Shown here: positions 15,531 through 25,176 of the stretch, one piece after another
Layout of the letters: each line of letters starts with the position of its first letter
Position numbering within the stretch: the stretch's first letter is position 1
Source of the DNA: Pseudomonas bijieensis
GTDB taxonomy: Bacteria > Pseudomonadota > Gammaproteobacteria > Pseudomonadales > Pseudomonadaceae
DNA: 64,000 bases
Assembly (NCBI RefSeq): GCF_013347965.1
Contig: NZ_CP048810.1
Location: 3,657,501 to 3,721,500, forward strand
Direction of reading: 5' to 3'
Translations under genes and position numbers: made by a program
The notes under the pieces: generated by a model
The model's database searches: none
What the model was told of the DNA's origin: nothing
What the model saw: only the letters and a program-made list of their open reading frames with translations

Positions 15531-16058
15531 CTATGAATGCTCTTTCAAAGGAATGGTCCGTGGTCGCTCCAGCCAGGCACCCTCGCCATCGGGAACGATT
15601 TCGACCACATCGACCTGAGTGGCACTGATGGCGACGATCCGCCCGTCGTTGCGACCCAGATAGTCGCCGACCTTGAGCCGATGCACCCCGCCCGCGCCAC
15701 GCAGGAGCGCGAAGGAGCCACTGACGTTGGAGATCGTACCGACCATTTCGAACTGCTCGATGTTGAAGCCCTCCAGGTACTGCTTGACCCGGTTGGGGTC
15801 GGGCCGGACATTGCGCGAGCCCCGCTGCCGGTCGGCCTGGTCCACGCGAACCTGCCGGGAAAACGGACTGCGCAGGTTCGCGGCGCTGTAGGTAAAGGTT
15901 TCGTAGGGCCTGAACGTGGGTGTCGGCTCGATCTTGCCAGGCGGGCGCAGGCGCACTTCGTTCATATAGGCGTCCAGGTCGCTGAAACCATTGTCGTTGT
16001 TGCAGCCCGCCAGCGCGACCAGGCCTGCCAGCAGGCAGATGCGACACACCGGCCTCAT
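15531..16058 (-). CDS. pilP: Type IV pilus inner-membrane lipoprotein PilP
   Basis: A 175-aa lipoprotein with lipobox LAGC (Cys19), which anchors it in the inner membrane, a disordered linker and a C-terminal beta domain that contacts the PilQ N0 domain. It joins the PilMNO platform to the secretin. Its ATG overlaps the pilO stop (ATGA), and pilQ begins 13 bases after its stop. Confidence 0.95.
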   Translation of the reverse strand: MRPVCRICLLAGLVALAGCNNDNGFSDLDAYMNEVRLRPPGKIEPTPTFRPYETFTYSAANLRSPFSRQVRVDQADRQRGSRNVRPDPNRVKQYLEGFNIEQFEMVGTISNVSGSFALLRGAGGVHRLKVGDYLGRNDGRIVAISATQVDVVEIVPDGEGAWLERPRTIPLKEHS

Positions 16059-16678
16059 GGTTGCGCCTCCTGCTCGTTGTACCGGTAGGTCTTGGCCTGG
16101 ATACTCATGCGCAGCTTCGTGCCCGCCTCGGGCTCCATCGGAGCGATTTCGAAATCGTGCAGCGTGACGATTCGGGGCAACCCGGCCACTCCACTGACGA
16201 ACGTCGCCAGGTCGTGGTAGCCGCCGGTCACGGTGATCTGGATCGGCAACTCGATGTAGAACGGCTGGGTGACCTCCGGCAGCAGCTTGATTTCCTCGAA
16301 CTCCAGGCCGCTGCCCAGGCCGGTGCGAGTGATGTCCTCCAGCAGGCCCGGCACTTCGGTATCGCTGGGCAATTGCCGCAACAGCACACCAAAAGACGTT
16401 TCCATCTGCTTCATCTGCTCGGTGTAGCGCTCCAGGTTCGCGGCCATGTGGGCCTTGCCCGCGAATTGCGCCTTGAGGGTGTTTTCTTCCTCGCGCACCT
16501 GCTGCAACTGGTTTTCCAGGTCACTCAAGGCAAAGTTATAGCCCAGCCCCAGCACCAGGACCACCAACAGGACGCCGGCCAGCCATTTGATGGGCGCCGG
16601 CCAGGAACCGATGTTGTTGGTGTCCAGGTCACTGAGGTCGATCTTGCGCAGCGCGTCGAACCACTCCCCTGGTTTCAT
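16055..16678 (-). CDS. pilO: Type IV pilus assembly protein PilO
   Basis: A 207-aa bitopic inner-membrane protein. It has a short cytoplasmic N-terminus, a transmembrane helix (about 29-51, WLAGVLLVVLVLGLGYNFAL), a coiled coil (about 52-95) and a ferredoxin-like periplasmic domain. It heterodimerises with PilN in the pilus alignment complex. It overlaps both neighbours by four bases. Confidence 0.95.
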   Translation of the reverse strand: MKPGEWFDALRKIDLSDLDTNNIGSWPAPIKWLAGVLLVVLVLGLGYNFALSDLENQLQQVREEENTLKAQFAGKAHMAANLERYTEQMKQMETSFGVLLRQLPSDTEVPGLLEDITRTGLGSGLEFEEIKLLPEVTQPFYIELPIQITVTGGYHDLATFVSGVAGLPRIVTLHDFEIAPMEPEAGTKLRMSIQAKTYRYNEQEAQP

Positions 16679-17240
16679 TGGGCGTCCTCCGCATCGGCCG
16701 GGCGGGTCTGGCGCACCGTCAGTTGGAAAACGTTGGCCTGGTCGAGTTGCCCGGCGGTGGTGGCCTTGACCTCCGTCAGGTTGGGCGTGTCGAACAGGTC
16801 CGACGAGTCCAGGTTGCGCATCAGGTCCGAGACCCGGTTGTTCGATTCAGCGGCCCCCTTGATCGAGAGCGTGTGGTCTTCCATCTTCACTTCGGTGAAA
16901 TAAACACCTTCCGGCAAGGTCCTCGCCAACTGGTCGAAAATGCGCCCGCTGACCGGCCGGTTCCCCTGCAAGTCCTGAATGATGCGCATACGCTCCAGCA
17001 ATTGCTGGCGACGAGCCTTCAATTCGCTGATCTGCTTGATGCGCTCGTCCAGCACGGCGATCTGCTCCGAGAGATGGTTATTGCGAGCGACCTGGTGGTC
17101 GATGGCGCCGTCGATGTATCGGACCGCAACCAGGACCACGCCGACCGCACCGACCAGCGCGCCCACCAAGGCCAGCAAAAAGCGTTTGCGCCGTTCTTCG
17201 CGCAGTTCTTCGCGCCAGGGTAGCAGGTTGATCCGCGCCA

Positions 17241-17241
<1 letters not shown>
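16675..17241 (-). CDS. pilN: Type IV pilus assembly protein PilN
   Basis: A 188-aa inner-membrane protein. Its conserved cytoplasmic N-terminus (INLLPWREELR, residues 4-14) docks into PilM. A transmembrane helix (about 22-43), a coiled coil and a periplasmic domain follow. Its ATG shares one base with the pilM stop and its stop overlaps pilO. Confidence 0.95.
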
Positions 17242-18332
<1,091 letters not shown>

Positions 18333-18509
18333 TTACGGACTCTCTAATATGCATTGCGTTCAATCACTCCGGTCCGACGGACGTCCGGATGGCATTCGCG
18401 ACGAAAAAAAATGCTTATAATGCCCAGCGTTTTTTTCGCTTTGTTGCAAGCACGGGTCCATCCCTGCACCTGGCGCCTTTTTCATTCTTTGCCTGGATAT
18501 CCAAAAGCC

Positions 18510-20957
18510 TTGATTCGTCTGCTGAAATTTTTCGGATGGTCCATCGTCGCCGTTTTCTGCGGACTGCTCTTGGGCCTGAGCGGCGCCTTCCTTTACCTTA
18601 GTCCGGGATTGCCGTCCGTGGAGGCGCTGAGAAGTATTCAGTTGCAGATTCCTCTGCGGGTGTACAGCAGCGATAACAAGCTGATCGCCGAATTTGGCGA
18701 AATGCGCCGCACACCGATCCGTTTCGCCGACATTCCCCCCAATTTCATCAATGCGTTACTAAGTGCTGAAGACGATAACTTCGCCAACCACTATGGCGTC
18801 GATCCCGGCAGCCTGATGCGCGCCGCCAGCCAGTTGGTCAAGAGCGGGCACATCCAGTCCGGCGGTAGCACCATCACCATGCAGGTGGCCAAGAACTTCT
18901 TCCTGACCAGCGAGCGCAGCTTCTCGCGCAAGACCACCGAGATCCTCCTGGCCCTGCAAATCGAGCGACAGCTGACCAAGGATGAAATCCTCGAGCTGTA
19001 CGTGAACAAGATTTACCTGGGCAACCGCGCCTACGGCATCGAGGCGGCCGCACAGGTGTACTACGGCAAGTCGATCCGCGATGTGAGCCTGGCGCAGATG
19101 GCGATGATCGCCGGCCTGCCCAAGGCACCGTCACGCTTCAACCCGCTGGCCAACCCGGCGCGCAGCAAGGAGCGTCGCGACTGGATCCTGGGGCGCATGT
19201 ACAAGCTCGGCAAGATCAGCGAGGCCGACTACACCGCAGCGATCAATGAACCGCTGAACGCCAGCTATCACGTACCGACCCCGGAAGTGAACGCCCCGTA
19301 TATCGCCGAGATGGCCCGTGCCGAGATGGTCGGGCGCTATGGCAGCGACGCTTATACCGAAGGTTTCCGCGTGACCACCACGGTACCGAGCAACTTGCAG
19401 GAAATGGCCAACACCGCCCTGCACGAGGGCCTGATGACCTACGACCAGCGCCACGGCTACCGCGGCCCTGAATCGCGCCTGCCGGGCAAGACCAAGGAAG
19501 CCTGGGCCCTGGAGTTGACCAAGCAACGCACCATCAGCAGCCTGGAGCCGGCGATCGTCACCTCGGTGGACAAGGACGGCATCAAGGTGCTGACCCGCAA
19601 CGGCGAGCTGGAAGAGCATGTGGCCTGGGACACCATGAAATGGGCCCGTCCGTTCCTCAATACCAACAGCATGGGCGCCAACCCACGACAGCCATCCGAC
19701 GTGGCCCAGGTCGGCGACCTGATCCGCGTCCAGCGCCAGGCGGACAACACCCTCAAGTTCAGCCAGATCCCGGCCGCCCAGGGCGCGCTGGTGTCCCTCG
19801 ACCCGCAGGACGGTGCCATCCGTTCGCTGGTGGGTGGTTTCGCCTTCGAGCAGAGCAACTACAACCGGGCGTTGCAGGCCAAGCGCCAGCCGGGCTCGAG
19901 CTTCAAGCCGTTCGTCTACAGCGCCGCCCTGGATAACGGCTACACCGCCGCCAGCCTGGTGAACGATGCGCCGATCGTGTTCGTCGATGAGTACCTGGAC
20001 AAGGTCTGGCGGCCGAAGAACGATACCAATACATTCCTCGGCCCGATTCGCCTGCGTGAGGCGCTGTACAAATCCCGCAACCTGGTATCGATCCGCCTGT
20101 TGCAGGCACTGGGCGTGGACCGCACCATCGACTACATCAGCAAGTTCGGCTTCAACAAGCAGGACTTGCCGCGCAACCTGTCCCTGGCCCTGGGCACCGC
20201 GACCCTGACGCCGATGGAAATCGCCACGGGCTGGAGTACGTTCGCCAACGGCGGGTACAAGATCACCCCGTACATCATCGACAAGATCGAAAGCCGCAAC
20301 GGCGAGACGCTGTTCGTTGCCAACCCGCCACGCGTGCCCACGGGCGAGCAGGCCAGCGATGGCCTCGCCGCGCCGTCCACCGAGACGTTCACGGTCAATG
20401 CGACGCCGGGCGAAGCCACGACGGCCCCAGGCCTGCCGCAAGCGCCCGCCGTCGCGGAGCGCATTATCGATGGCCGCACCACCTATATCCTCAACAGCAT
20501 GCTCCAGGACGTGATCAAGCTCGGCACCGGTCGCCGCGCACTGGCCCTGGGCCGCACCGACCTGGCGGGCAAGACCGGTACCACCAACGAATCCAAGGAC
20601 GCCTGGTTCTCCGGCTACAACGCCAATTACGTGACCACCGTCTGGACCGGTTTCGACCAGCCCGAAAGCCTGGGCCGCCGTGAGTTCGGTGGCACCGTGG
20701 CGCTGCCGATCTGGATGAGCTACATGGGTGCCGCCCTCAAGGACAAACCGCCTCACACCCAGCCGGAACCGGAAGGCATCCTCAGCCTGCGGGTCGACCC
20801 GGTCAGTGGTCGCGCAGCCACGCCAGGTACCCCGGGCGCGTACTTCGAACTGTTCAAGAGCGAAGACACGCCACCGTCGGTCAACGAGCTGGGCAACGGC
20901 GCTGCGCCGGGCAGCCCGCTGCCGGCGGACGAGGCGGCGCCGATCGATCTGTTCTGA
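18510..20957 (+). CDS. ponA: Penicillin-binding protein 1A (bifunctional transglycosylase/transpeptidase)
   Basis: An 815-aa class A PBP that polymerises and cross-links peptidoglycan. It has an N-terminal transmembrane helix (about 7-30), a GT51 transglycosylase domain (about 55-230, with EDDNFANHYG and the QVAKNFFL region) and an OB-like insert (about 320-420). The transpeptidase has SSFKPF (SxxK serine), SRN (SxN) and KTGTTNESKD (KTGT). The start is assigned to a TTG at 18510, since homologues begin with IRLLKFF; the frame is open 52 codons further upstream without family-like sequence. A strong terminator follows. Confidence 0.95.
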   Translation: MIRLLKFFGWSIVAVFCGLLLGLSGAFLYLSPGLPSVEALRSIQLQIPLRVYSSDNKLIAEFGEMRRTPIRFADIPPNFINALLSAEDDNFANHYGVDPGSLMRAASQLVKSGHIQSGGSTITMQVAKNFFLTSERSFSRKTTEILLALQIERQLTKDEILELYVNKIYLGNRAYGIEAAAQVYYGKSIRDVSLAQMAMIAGLPKAPSRFNPLANPARSKERRDWILGRMYKLGKISEADYTAAINEPLNASYHVPTPEVNAPYIAEMARAEMVGRYGSDAYTEGFRVTTTVPSNLQEMANTALHEGLMTYDQRHGYRGPESRLPGKTKEAWALELTKQRTISSLEPAIVTSVDKDGIKVLTRNGELEEHVAWDTMKWARPFLNTNSMGANPRQPSDVAQVGDLIRVQRQADNTLKFSQIPAAQGALVSLDPQDGAIRSLVGGFAFEQSNYNRALQAKRQPGSSFKPFVYSAALDNGYTAASLVNDAPIVFVDEYLDKVWRPKNDTNTFLGPIRLREALYKSRNLVSIRLLQALGVDRTIDYISKFGFNKQDLPRNLSLALGTATLTPMEIATGWSTFANGGYKITPYIIDKIESRNGETLFVANPPRVPTGEQASDGLAAPSTETFTVNATPGEATTAPGLPQAPAVAERIIDGRTTYILNSMLQDVIKLGTGRRALALGRTDLAGKTGTTNESKDAWFSGYNANYVTTVWTGFDQPESLGRREFGGTVALPIWMSYMGAALKDKPPHTQPEPEGILSLRVDPVSGRAATPGTPGAYFELFKSEDTPPSVNELGNGAAPGSPLPADEAAPIDLF

Positions 20958-20969
20958 CCGCCCCCCCCA

Positions 20970-21006
20970 AAGCCCCGCCTTCGGAAGAAGTGCGGGGCTT
21001 TTTTTT
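20970..21006 (+). terminator. Rho-independent terminator of ponA
   Basis: AAGCCCCGC pairs with GCGGGGCTT over a 13-base loop, and an eight-base T run follows. It begins 12 bases past the ponA stop. Confidence 0.93.
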
Positions 21007-21018
21007 GCAGGCTATCTC

Positions 21019-21149
21019 GTGGCGAGGGGATTTATCCCCGCAGGGCTGCGCAGCAGCCCAAAAACCAGGCAGCACGGAACAACAGATGAACCGGCGCCAG
21101 CCGGATTACGACTGCTGTGCAGCCGAGCGGGGATTTATCCCCTCGCCAC
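21019..21149. repeat. REPIN of the GTGGCGAGGGGATTTATCCCC type
   Basis: Two inverted 23-bp arms (GTGGCGAGGGGATTTATCCCC plus GC, and its reverse complement) lie at 21019-21041 and 21127-21149, separated by ~85 bases. It lies between the ponA terminator and the 3' end of the group II intron. Confidence 0.85.
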
Positions 21150-21230
21150 GGGTTCTGACTTCTGGAAAGATTTCTAACCACCCACAACCCCACAGGATCG
21201 AGTAGGAGACGGATTTACATCCGCCGTCCT

Positions 21231-21272
21231 CTCACACCACCGTACATACGGTTCCGTATACGGCGGTTCAGG
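21231..21272 (-). ncRNA. Group II intron domain V catalytic hairpin
   Basis: On the minus strand ACCGCCGTA pairs with TACGGTGGT around an upper stem TACGG/CCGTA with a GAA-type tip, the layout of domain V. The lower strand contains CGC in place of the AGC triad of IIA/IIB introns. Confidence 0.75.
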
Positions 21273-22658
21273 CTATGCGGTTAAGCCAGTTTATCGTATC
21301 CAGTATCGAGACCAGTCCGAGTCGATTCCACAGCTTCTTCGGTAGCGCCTGATTCACATGTGGCGCTCCGGAGTTCCACCACGGGCCTCGGCCATTGAAC
21401 GCTGATTTACAGGCGCGTCCTTCGTCGAGCCCCAGGCGCATCAGGTTGCGCGCCCTCGTAGAGGGCTGCTTCCATTGCCGCCAGATGACACAACGAAGTT
21501 TGCGTCTCACCCAACCATCCAACTCCTCAAGTGGTCGTTTGCTCTGACTGAGCTTGAAGTAGCCAGCCCAACCTCGCACTACGGGTTTATCCGCTCGATG
21601 ACGTTCGCCATCTTGTGACCCCGTACTCCGCGCAGCAGCTCTCTGAGTCGGTCGCGCAAGCGACCCAGACTCATCGTTGCCACTTTCAGCTTCGGCTGTT
21701 TGTGCCAGCTCATCCCATAGCCCAAGTAATCACAGGTCCAAGGCCGTGCCACACGGCTCTTTTCCCGGTTCACCGTCAGTTTAAGACGCTGATTCAGGAA
21801 ACGCTCAACACTGGTCATGACCCGTTCGCCTGCACGATGACTGCGTACATAAATGTTCGCATCGTCTGCATAGCGCACGAAGCGATGGCCCCGCCGTTCC
21901 AGCTCGCGGTCGAGTTCATTAAGCAGGATGTTCGACAGCAACGGCGAGAGCGGGCCGCCTTGCGGAGTCCCTTCCTGCCGTCGGCTGGCGATGCCACCCG
22001 ACATGATCCCGGCTTCGAGGTAACGGCGGATTAGCCTGAGCACTCGCTTGTCTTCGACTTGGCGCTCTATATGGGCCATCAGAACGTCGTGGTTAACACG
22101 ATCAAAGAACTTCTCAAGATCAAGTTCCACGCACCAACGCTGACCCGCCGCCACGTGGGCACGGGCTGTTTCGATGGCTTGATGAGCGCTTCTGCCCGGA
22201 CGAAAACCGTAGCTGTAGTCCGAAAACAGGGGGTCGAAAATCGGCGTGAGCTGTTGCAGCAAGGCTTGTTGGATCAGACGATCCACGACGTTGGGAATAC
22301 TCAACTGCCGAGTTCCACCTTTGGGTTTGGGGATGTCAACGGCGCGCACACCTTGCGGCTGGTACTCACCGGCCAGCAGTCGGGCTTTGAGGATCGGCCA
22401 ATACTGTTTCACGTAGCCTGCCAATTCGGCGACCGTCATGCCATCGGCACCCGGCGCGCCCTTGTTACTGACCACGCGTTGATACGCACGTCTGAGGTTG
22501 GCGGGTGCGAGCACCCGTTCCATCAGCGTGTCCAGCTCCGCGTTCGTCCACACCACAGACGCCGCCGATGTCTGCGCACTGCCAGCCACAAACCCCGGAT
22601 TCCGTCCGGGACTTGGGGTTACAGCCCTCTTGTGGAGAGATTTCTGCTTTTTCGACAT
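21268..22658 (-). pseudogene. ltrA: Group II intron reverse transcriptase/maturase, frameshifted
   Basis: The first frame (22658-21579) encodes 359 aa with the RT fingers and palm. It shows SYGFRPGRSAHQAI, QGGPLSPLLSN and the catalytic FVRYADD, and stops right after VIERINP. The next frame (21579-21268) continues with RGWAGYFKLSQ, the maturase X/thumb domain, and a C-terminal region ending NWLNRIA. One missing base in the AACCCGTAGTG stretch at about 21580-21586 explains the break: with it, RINP-(V)V-RGWAGY reads through. As written, the protein would lack the maturase domain, so the intron may be unable to move or splice by itself. A sequencing error cannot be excluded. Confidence 0.88.
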
Positions 22659-23120
22659 TCGACGAGACTCTGACGCCTACTGGCGGCATAACCTGTTCGG
22701 CCCTTGGTGACTGGGTTACTCGTCACTTACTACGGCCTCGGCTGACTTCTGCACGCTCATCCCGTCGCCTCTCGACGCCCGGTAGCACAGTGGCAAACGT
22801 GCAGATCTCCCAGGGTAATTCGCGCGACCTTCCTGCTTATGCCTGTCGGATCTACGTCACAGCGTTCCGTGCAAGTATTGGGCTTTGAAGATATTGGCCT
22901 TCTTACCCCGCTGCGCCGCCTCTATCCGCTTCCTGTTCGTCAGGCCAGCATTTTGCCTCGGGCTTCCTTCAGATTCGCGGTCACCCGCGACACCCTTGCC
23001 TCTGGCTAACACTTCCCCTTGCCGGGTGTGTAGAGGACTTTCACCTCCAAGTCACCAGCGTGGCCACCATAGCCAAACTGGTTGCGCTTCGCGCAACGCG
23101 CCATGCCTGGCGCACCAATA

Positions 23121-23152
23121 AAAAACCCCGACTCACAGGAGCCGGGGTTTTT
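23121..23152. terminator. Terminator of maeB, split from downstream DNA by the intron
   Basis: AAAAACCCCG and CGGGGTTTTT form a 10-bp stem with a 12-base loop, giving a U run on either strand. The intron begins about five bases past it on the leftward transcript. Confidence 0.9.
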
Positions 23153-23172
23153 CGTTGAAGCGCTACAACGGC

Positions 23173-24441
23173 TTAGCCGTTGAACACGTCATCCACGCTC
23201 TTGAGCGGGTAGTTCTTCGGATACGGCAGGGTCGCCACGCCAGTCTCGATGGCGGCCTTGGCCACGGCGTCGGAGATCAGGGTGATCAGGCGGGCGTCCA
23301 TTGGTTTCGGAATGATGTACTCACGACCGAACTCCAGCTTGATACCGCCGTAGGCGTCGCACACTTCCTGTGGCACCGGCAGCTTGGCCAGTTCGCGCAG
23401 GGCGTTGGCGGCCGCGACTTTCATTTCTTCGTTGATGCGCTTGGCGCGAACGTCCAGGGCACCGCGGAAGATGAACGGGAAGCCCAGTACGTTGTTGACC
23501 TGGTTCGGGTAGTCCGAACGGCCGGTGGCCATGATCACGTCGCTGCGGGTAGCGTGAGCCAGCTCCGGGGAGATTTCCGGATCCGGGTTCGAGCAGGCGA
23601 ACACGATCGGGTTCGGCGCCATGCGCAGCAGGTTTTCCGGGCTCAGCAGGTTCGGACCCGACAGACCGACGAATACGTCGGCACCGTCCAGCGCGTCCGC
23701 CAGGGAGCGCTTGTCGGTCGCGTGGGCGAACACGGCCTTGTACTGGTTCAGGTCGTCACGGCCGGAGTGGATCACGCCGGTACGGTCGACCATGAAGATG
23801 TTTTCGATCTTGGCGCCCATGCTCACCAGCAACTTCATGCAGGAGATGGCCGCGGCGCCGGCACCCAGGCAGACGATCTTGGCTTCAGGCAGGGTTTTGC
23901 CAGCGATTTCCAGGGCGTTGATCATGCCGGCCGCGGTGACGATGGCGGTGCCGTGCTGGTCATCGTGGAATACCGGGATGTCGCACTGTTCGATCAGGGC
24001 GCGCTCGATCTCGAAGCACTCAGGTGCCTTGATGTCTTCCAGGTTGATGCCGCCGAAGGTGATGGAGATACGCTTGACGGTGTCGATGAAGGCTTGCGGG
24101 CTCTCGGAGTCGACTTCGATGTCGAATACGTCGATACCGGCGAAGCGCTTGAACAGCACACCCTTGCCTTCCATGACCGGCTTGGAGGCCAATGGGCCGA
24201 GGTTACCCAGGCCGAGAATCGCGGTGCCATCGGAAATGACTGCAACCAGGTTGCCTTTACCGGTGTATTTGTAGGCCAGTTCAGGGTCGCGAGCGATTTC
24301 GCGTACTGGTTCGGCTACGCCGGGGCTGTAGGCCAGCGACAAGTCGCGAGCAGTAGCGGTGGCCTTGGTGAGCTCGACACTCAGCTTCCCTGGACGAGGA
24401 TTAGCGTGATATTCGAGAGCGGCAGTTTTCAGATCAGACAT
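23173..24441 (-). CDS. maeB: Malic enzyme, NAD(P)-dependent (MaeB type without phosphotransacetylase domain)
   Basis: A 422-aa enzyme decarboxylating malate to pyruvate with NAD(P) reduction, feeding pyruvate and NADPH from the TCA cycle. It shows SLAYSPGVAEPVREIA (N-terminal catalytic region), HDDQHGTAIV (metal/substrate site) and a Rossmann GAGAAAISCMKLL. At 422 aa it is the short form, lacking the C-terminal PTA-like domain of E. coli MaeB. The start is ATG 24441 (MSDLKTAALEYH); an open extension of 24 codons upstream lacks family-like sequence. NAD versus NADP preference cannot be settled from sequence. Confidence 0.92.
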   Translation of the reverse strand: MSDLKTAALEYHANPRPGKLSVELTKATATARDLSLAYSPGVAEPVREIARDPELAYKYTGKGNLVAVISDGTAILGLGNLGPLASKPVMEGKGVLFKRFAGIDVFDIEVDSESPQAFIDTVKRISITFGGINLEDIKAPECFEIERALIEQCDIPVFHDDQHGTAIVTAAGMINALEIAGKTLPEAKIVCLGAGAAAISCMKLLVSMGAKIENIFMVDRTGVIHSGRDDLNQYKAVFAHATDKRSLADALDGADVFVGLSGPNLLSPENLLRMAPNPIVFACSNPDPEISPELAHATRSDVIMATGRSDYPNQVNNVLGFPFIFRGALDVRAKRINEEMKVAAANALRELAKLPVPQEVCDAYGGIKLEFGREYIIPKPMDARLITLISDAVAKAAIETGVATLPYPKNYPLKSVDDVFNG

Positions 24442-24670
24442 GTGGGCATTCCGCTTTTTACTGTGTTGGACAGACGGACCGCCGAGGATACGCGCCTCGT
24501 AAAATCCCCACAAGACTGACCAGTCACTACTGTCAAGCGCCCTGCCCTACGACTTTGGGCCAAGAGCCATGAAACACAAGGGCTACATGCATACAATCAG
24601 ATAGAAAAATGTCTACAATTTTTAATCAAGCCCTCTCGCGCAGCCCGATACCTTGCTTTATCGCAGGCAC
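24442..24670. other. Intergenic region upstream of maeB
   Basis: Holds the maeB leader and promoter region. A perfect TTGACA is read leftward at 24536-24531, but no good -10 follows at 16-18 bases. The part nearer rpmE (24590-24660) is AT-rich and shows nothing else. Confidence 0.4.
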
Positions 24671-24697
24671 AAAAAAGGCGTCCACAAGGGACGCCTT
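24671..24697 (-). terminator. Terminator of rpmE
   Basis: AAGGCGTCC pairs with GGACGCCTT around a 5-base loop, with a six-U run on the leftward transcript. Confidence 0.88.
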
Positions 24698-24744
24698 CTT
24701 TATCAATCTGGAAGGGTCGAGACGACCTTCCAAAATGATCAGCC

Positions 24745-24969
24745 TCAGGCTTTTGGAGTAACTTTGCCGAAAGCACCGAAACGATCGGCGAACTTCTGAA
24801 CGCGGCCGCCGGTATCCAGAGTCTTTTGCTTACCGGTGTAGAACGGGTGGCATTCGTTGCAAACGTCGATCGCCAGGGCTTTGCCGTAGGTCGAACGCGT
24901 TTCGAACTTGTTGCCGCAGCTGCAGGTTACGGCAATTACTGGGTATTCCGGATGGATATCGGTTTTCAT
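24745..24969 (-). CDS. rpmE: 50S ribosomal protein L31 (zinc-binding form)
   Basis: A 74-aa ribosomal protein. Four cysteines (TCSCGN near 16-18 and [13 protein letters not shown] near 37-40) mark the zinc-containing C+ paralogue rather than the zinc-free YkgM type. It has its own promoter and terminator, and is divergent from priA. Confidence 0.96.
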   Translation of the reverse strand: MKTDIHPEYPVIAVTCSCGNKFETRSTYGKALAIDVCNECHPFYTGKQKTLDTGGRVQKFADRFGAFGKVTPKA

Positions 24970-25039
24970 GCTGTTTTCCTCAGGCTAGCGTGCCGCCACC
25001 CAACACTATTGTTGAATACCGCACGTAAATAGGCCGCGG

Positions 25040-25067
25040 ATTCTACCAGACAACGTCAATCACGCAA
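25040..25067 (-). promoter_or_regulatory. Probable sigma70 promoter of rpmE
   Basis: On the minus strand TTGCGT (25067-25062), a 16-base spacer, then TAGAAT (25045-25040), about 70 bases before the rpmE start. The -10 is strong and the -35 moderate. Confidence 0.5.
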
Positions 25068-25176
25068 GCTATGACTTGCACCAACCGTCTGCTAGGCTCC
25101 CCGCCTCATGCGCAAGCTCTTCCACAAGGGTTGTGCCAAGCCTTCTGAATTTGTCTGTATATCGAGACCCTCCCGC

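Larger units (their letters stand above)
21197..23115 (-). mobile_element. Group II intron, probably class IIC
   Basis: About 1.92 kb. The 5' end (23115, leftward) reads GTGCGCCAGGCATGGCG, the GTGYG start of group II introns. The 3' part has a recognisable domain V at about 21272-21231 (GAACCGCCGTATACGG ... GTACGGTGGTGTGAG, with the CGC triad seen in IIC introns), then a domain VI-like helix and an end CTCCTACTCGAT. A maturase/RT gene fills domain IV. The 5' exon is the maeB terminator hairpin followed by TTTTTTATTG, the target type favoured by class IIC introns. Boundaries are inferred from the end motifs and should be good to a few bases. Confidence 0.85.

Noticed and set aside
21018..21150. 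REP palindromes as Rho-independent terminators
   Set aside because: The arms can form hairpins, but most lack a following U run, and dedicated terminators are present nearby. They are better described as REPINs.
24508..24536. maeB promoter with TTGACA
   Set aside because: The -35 is perfect, but no acceptable -10 lies 16-18 bases downstream, so it is mentioned only as intergenic content.
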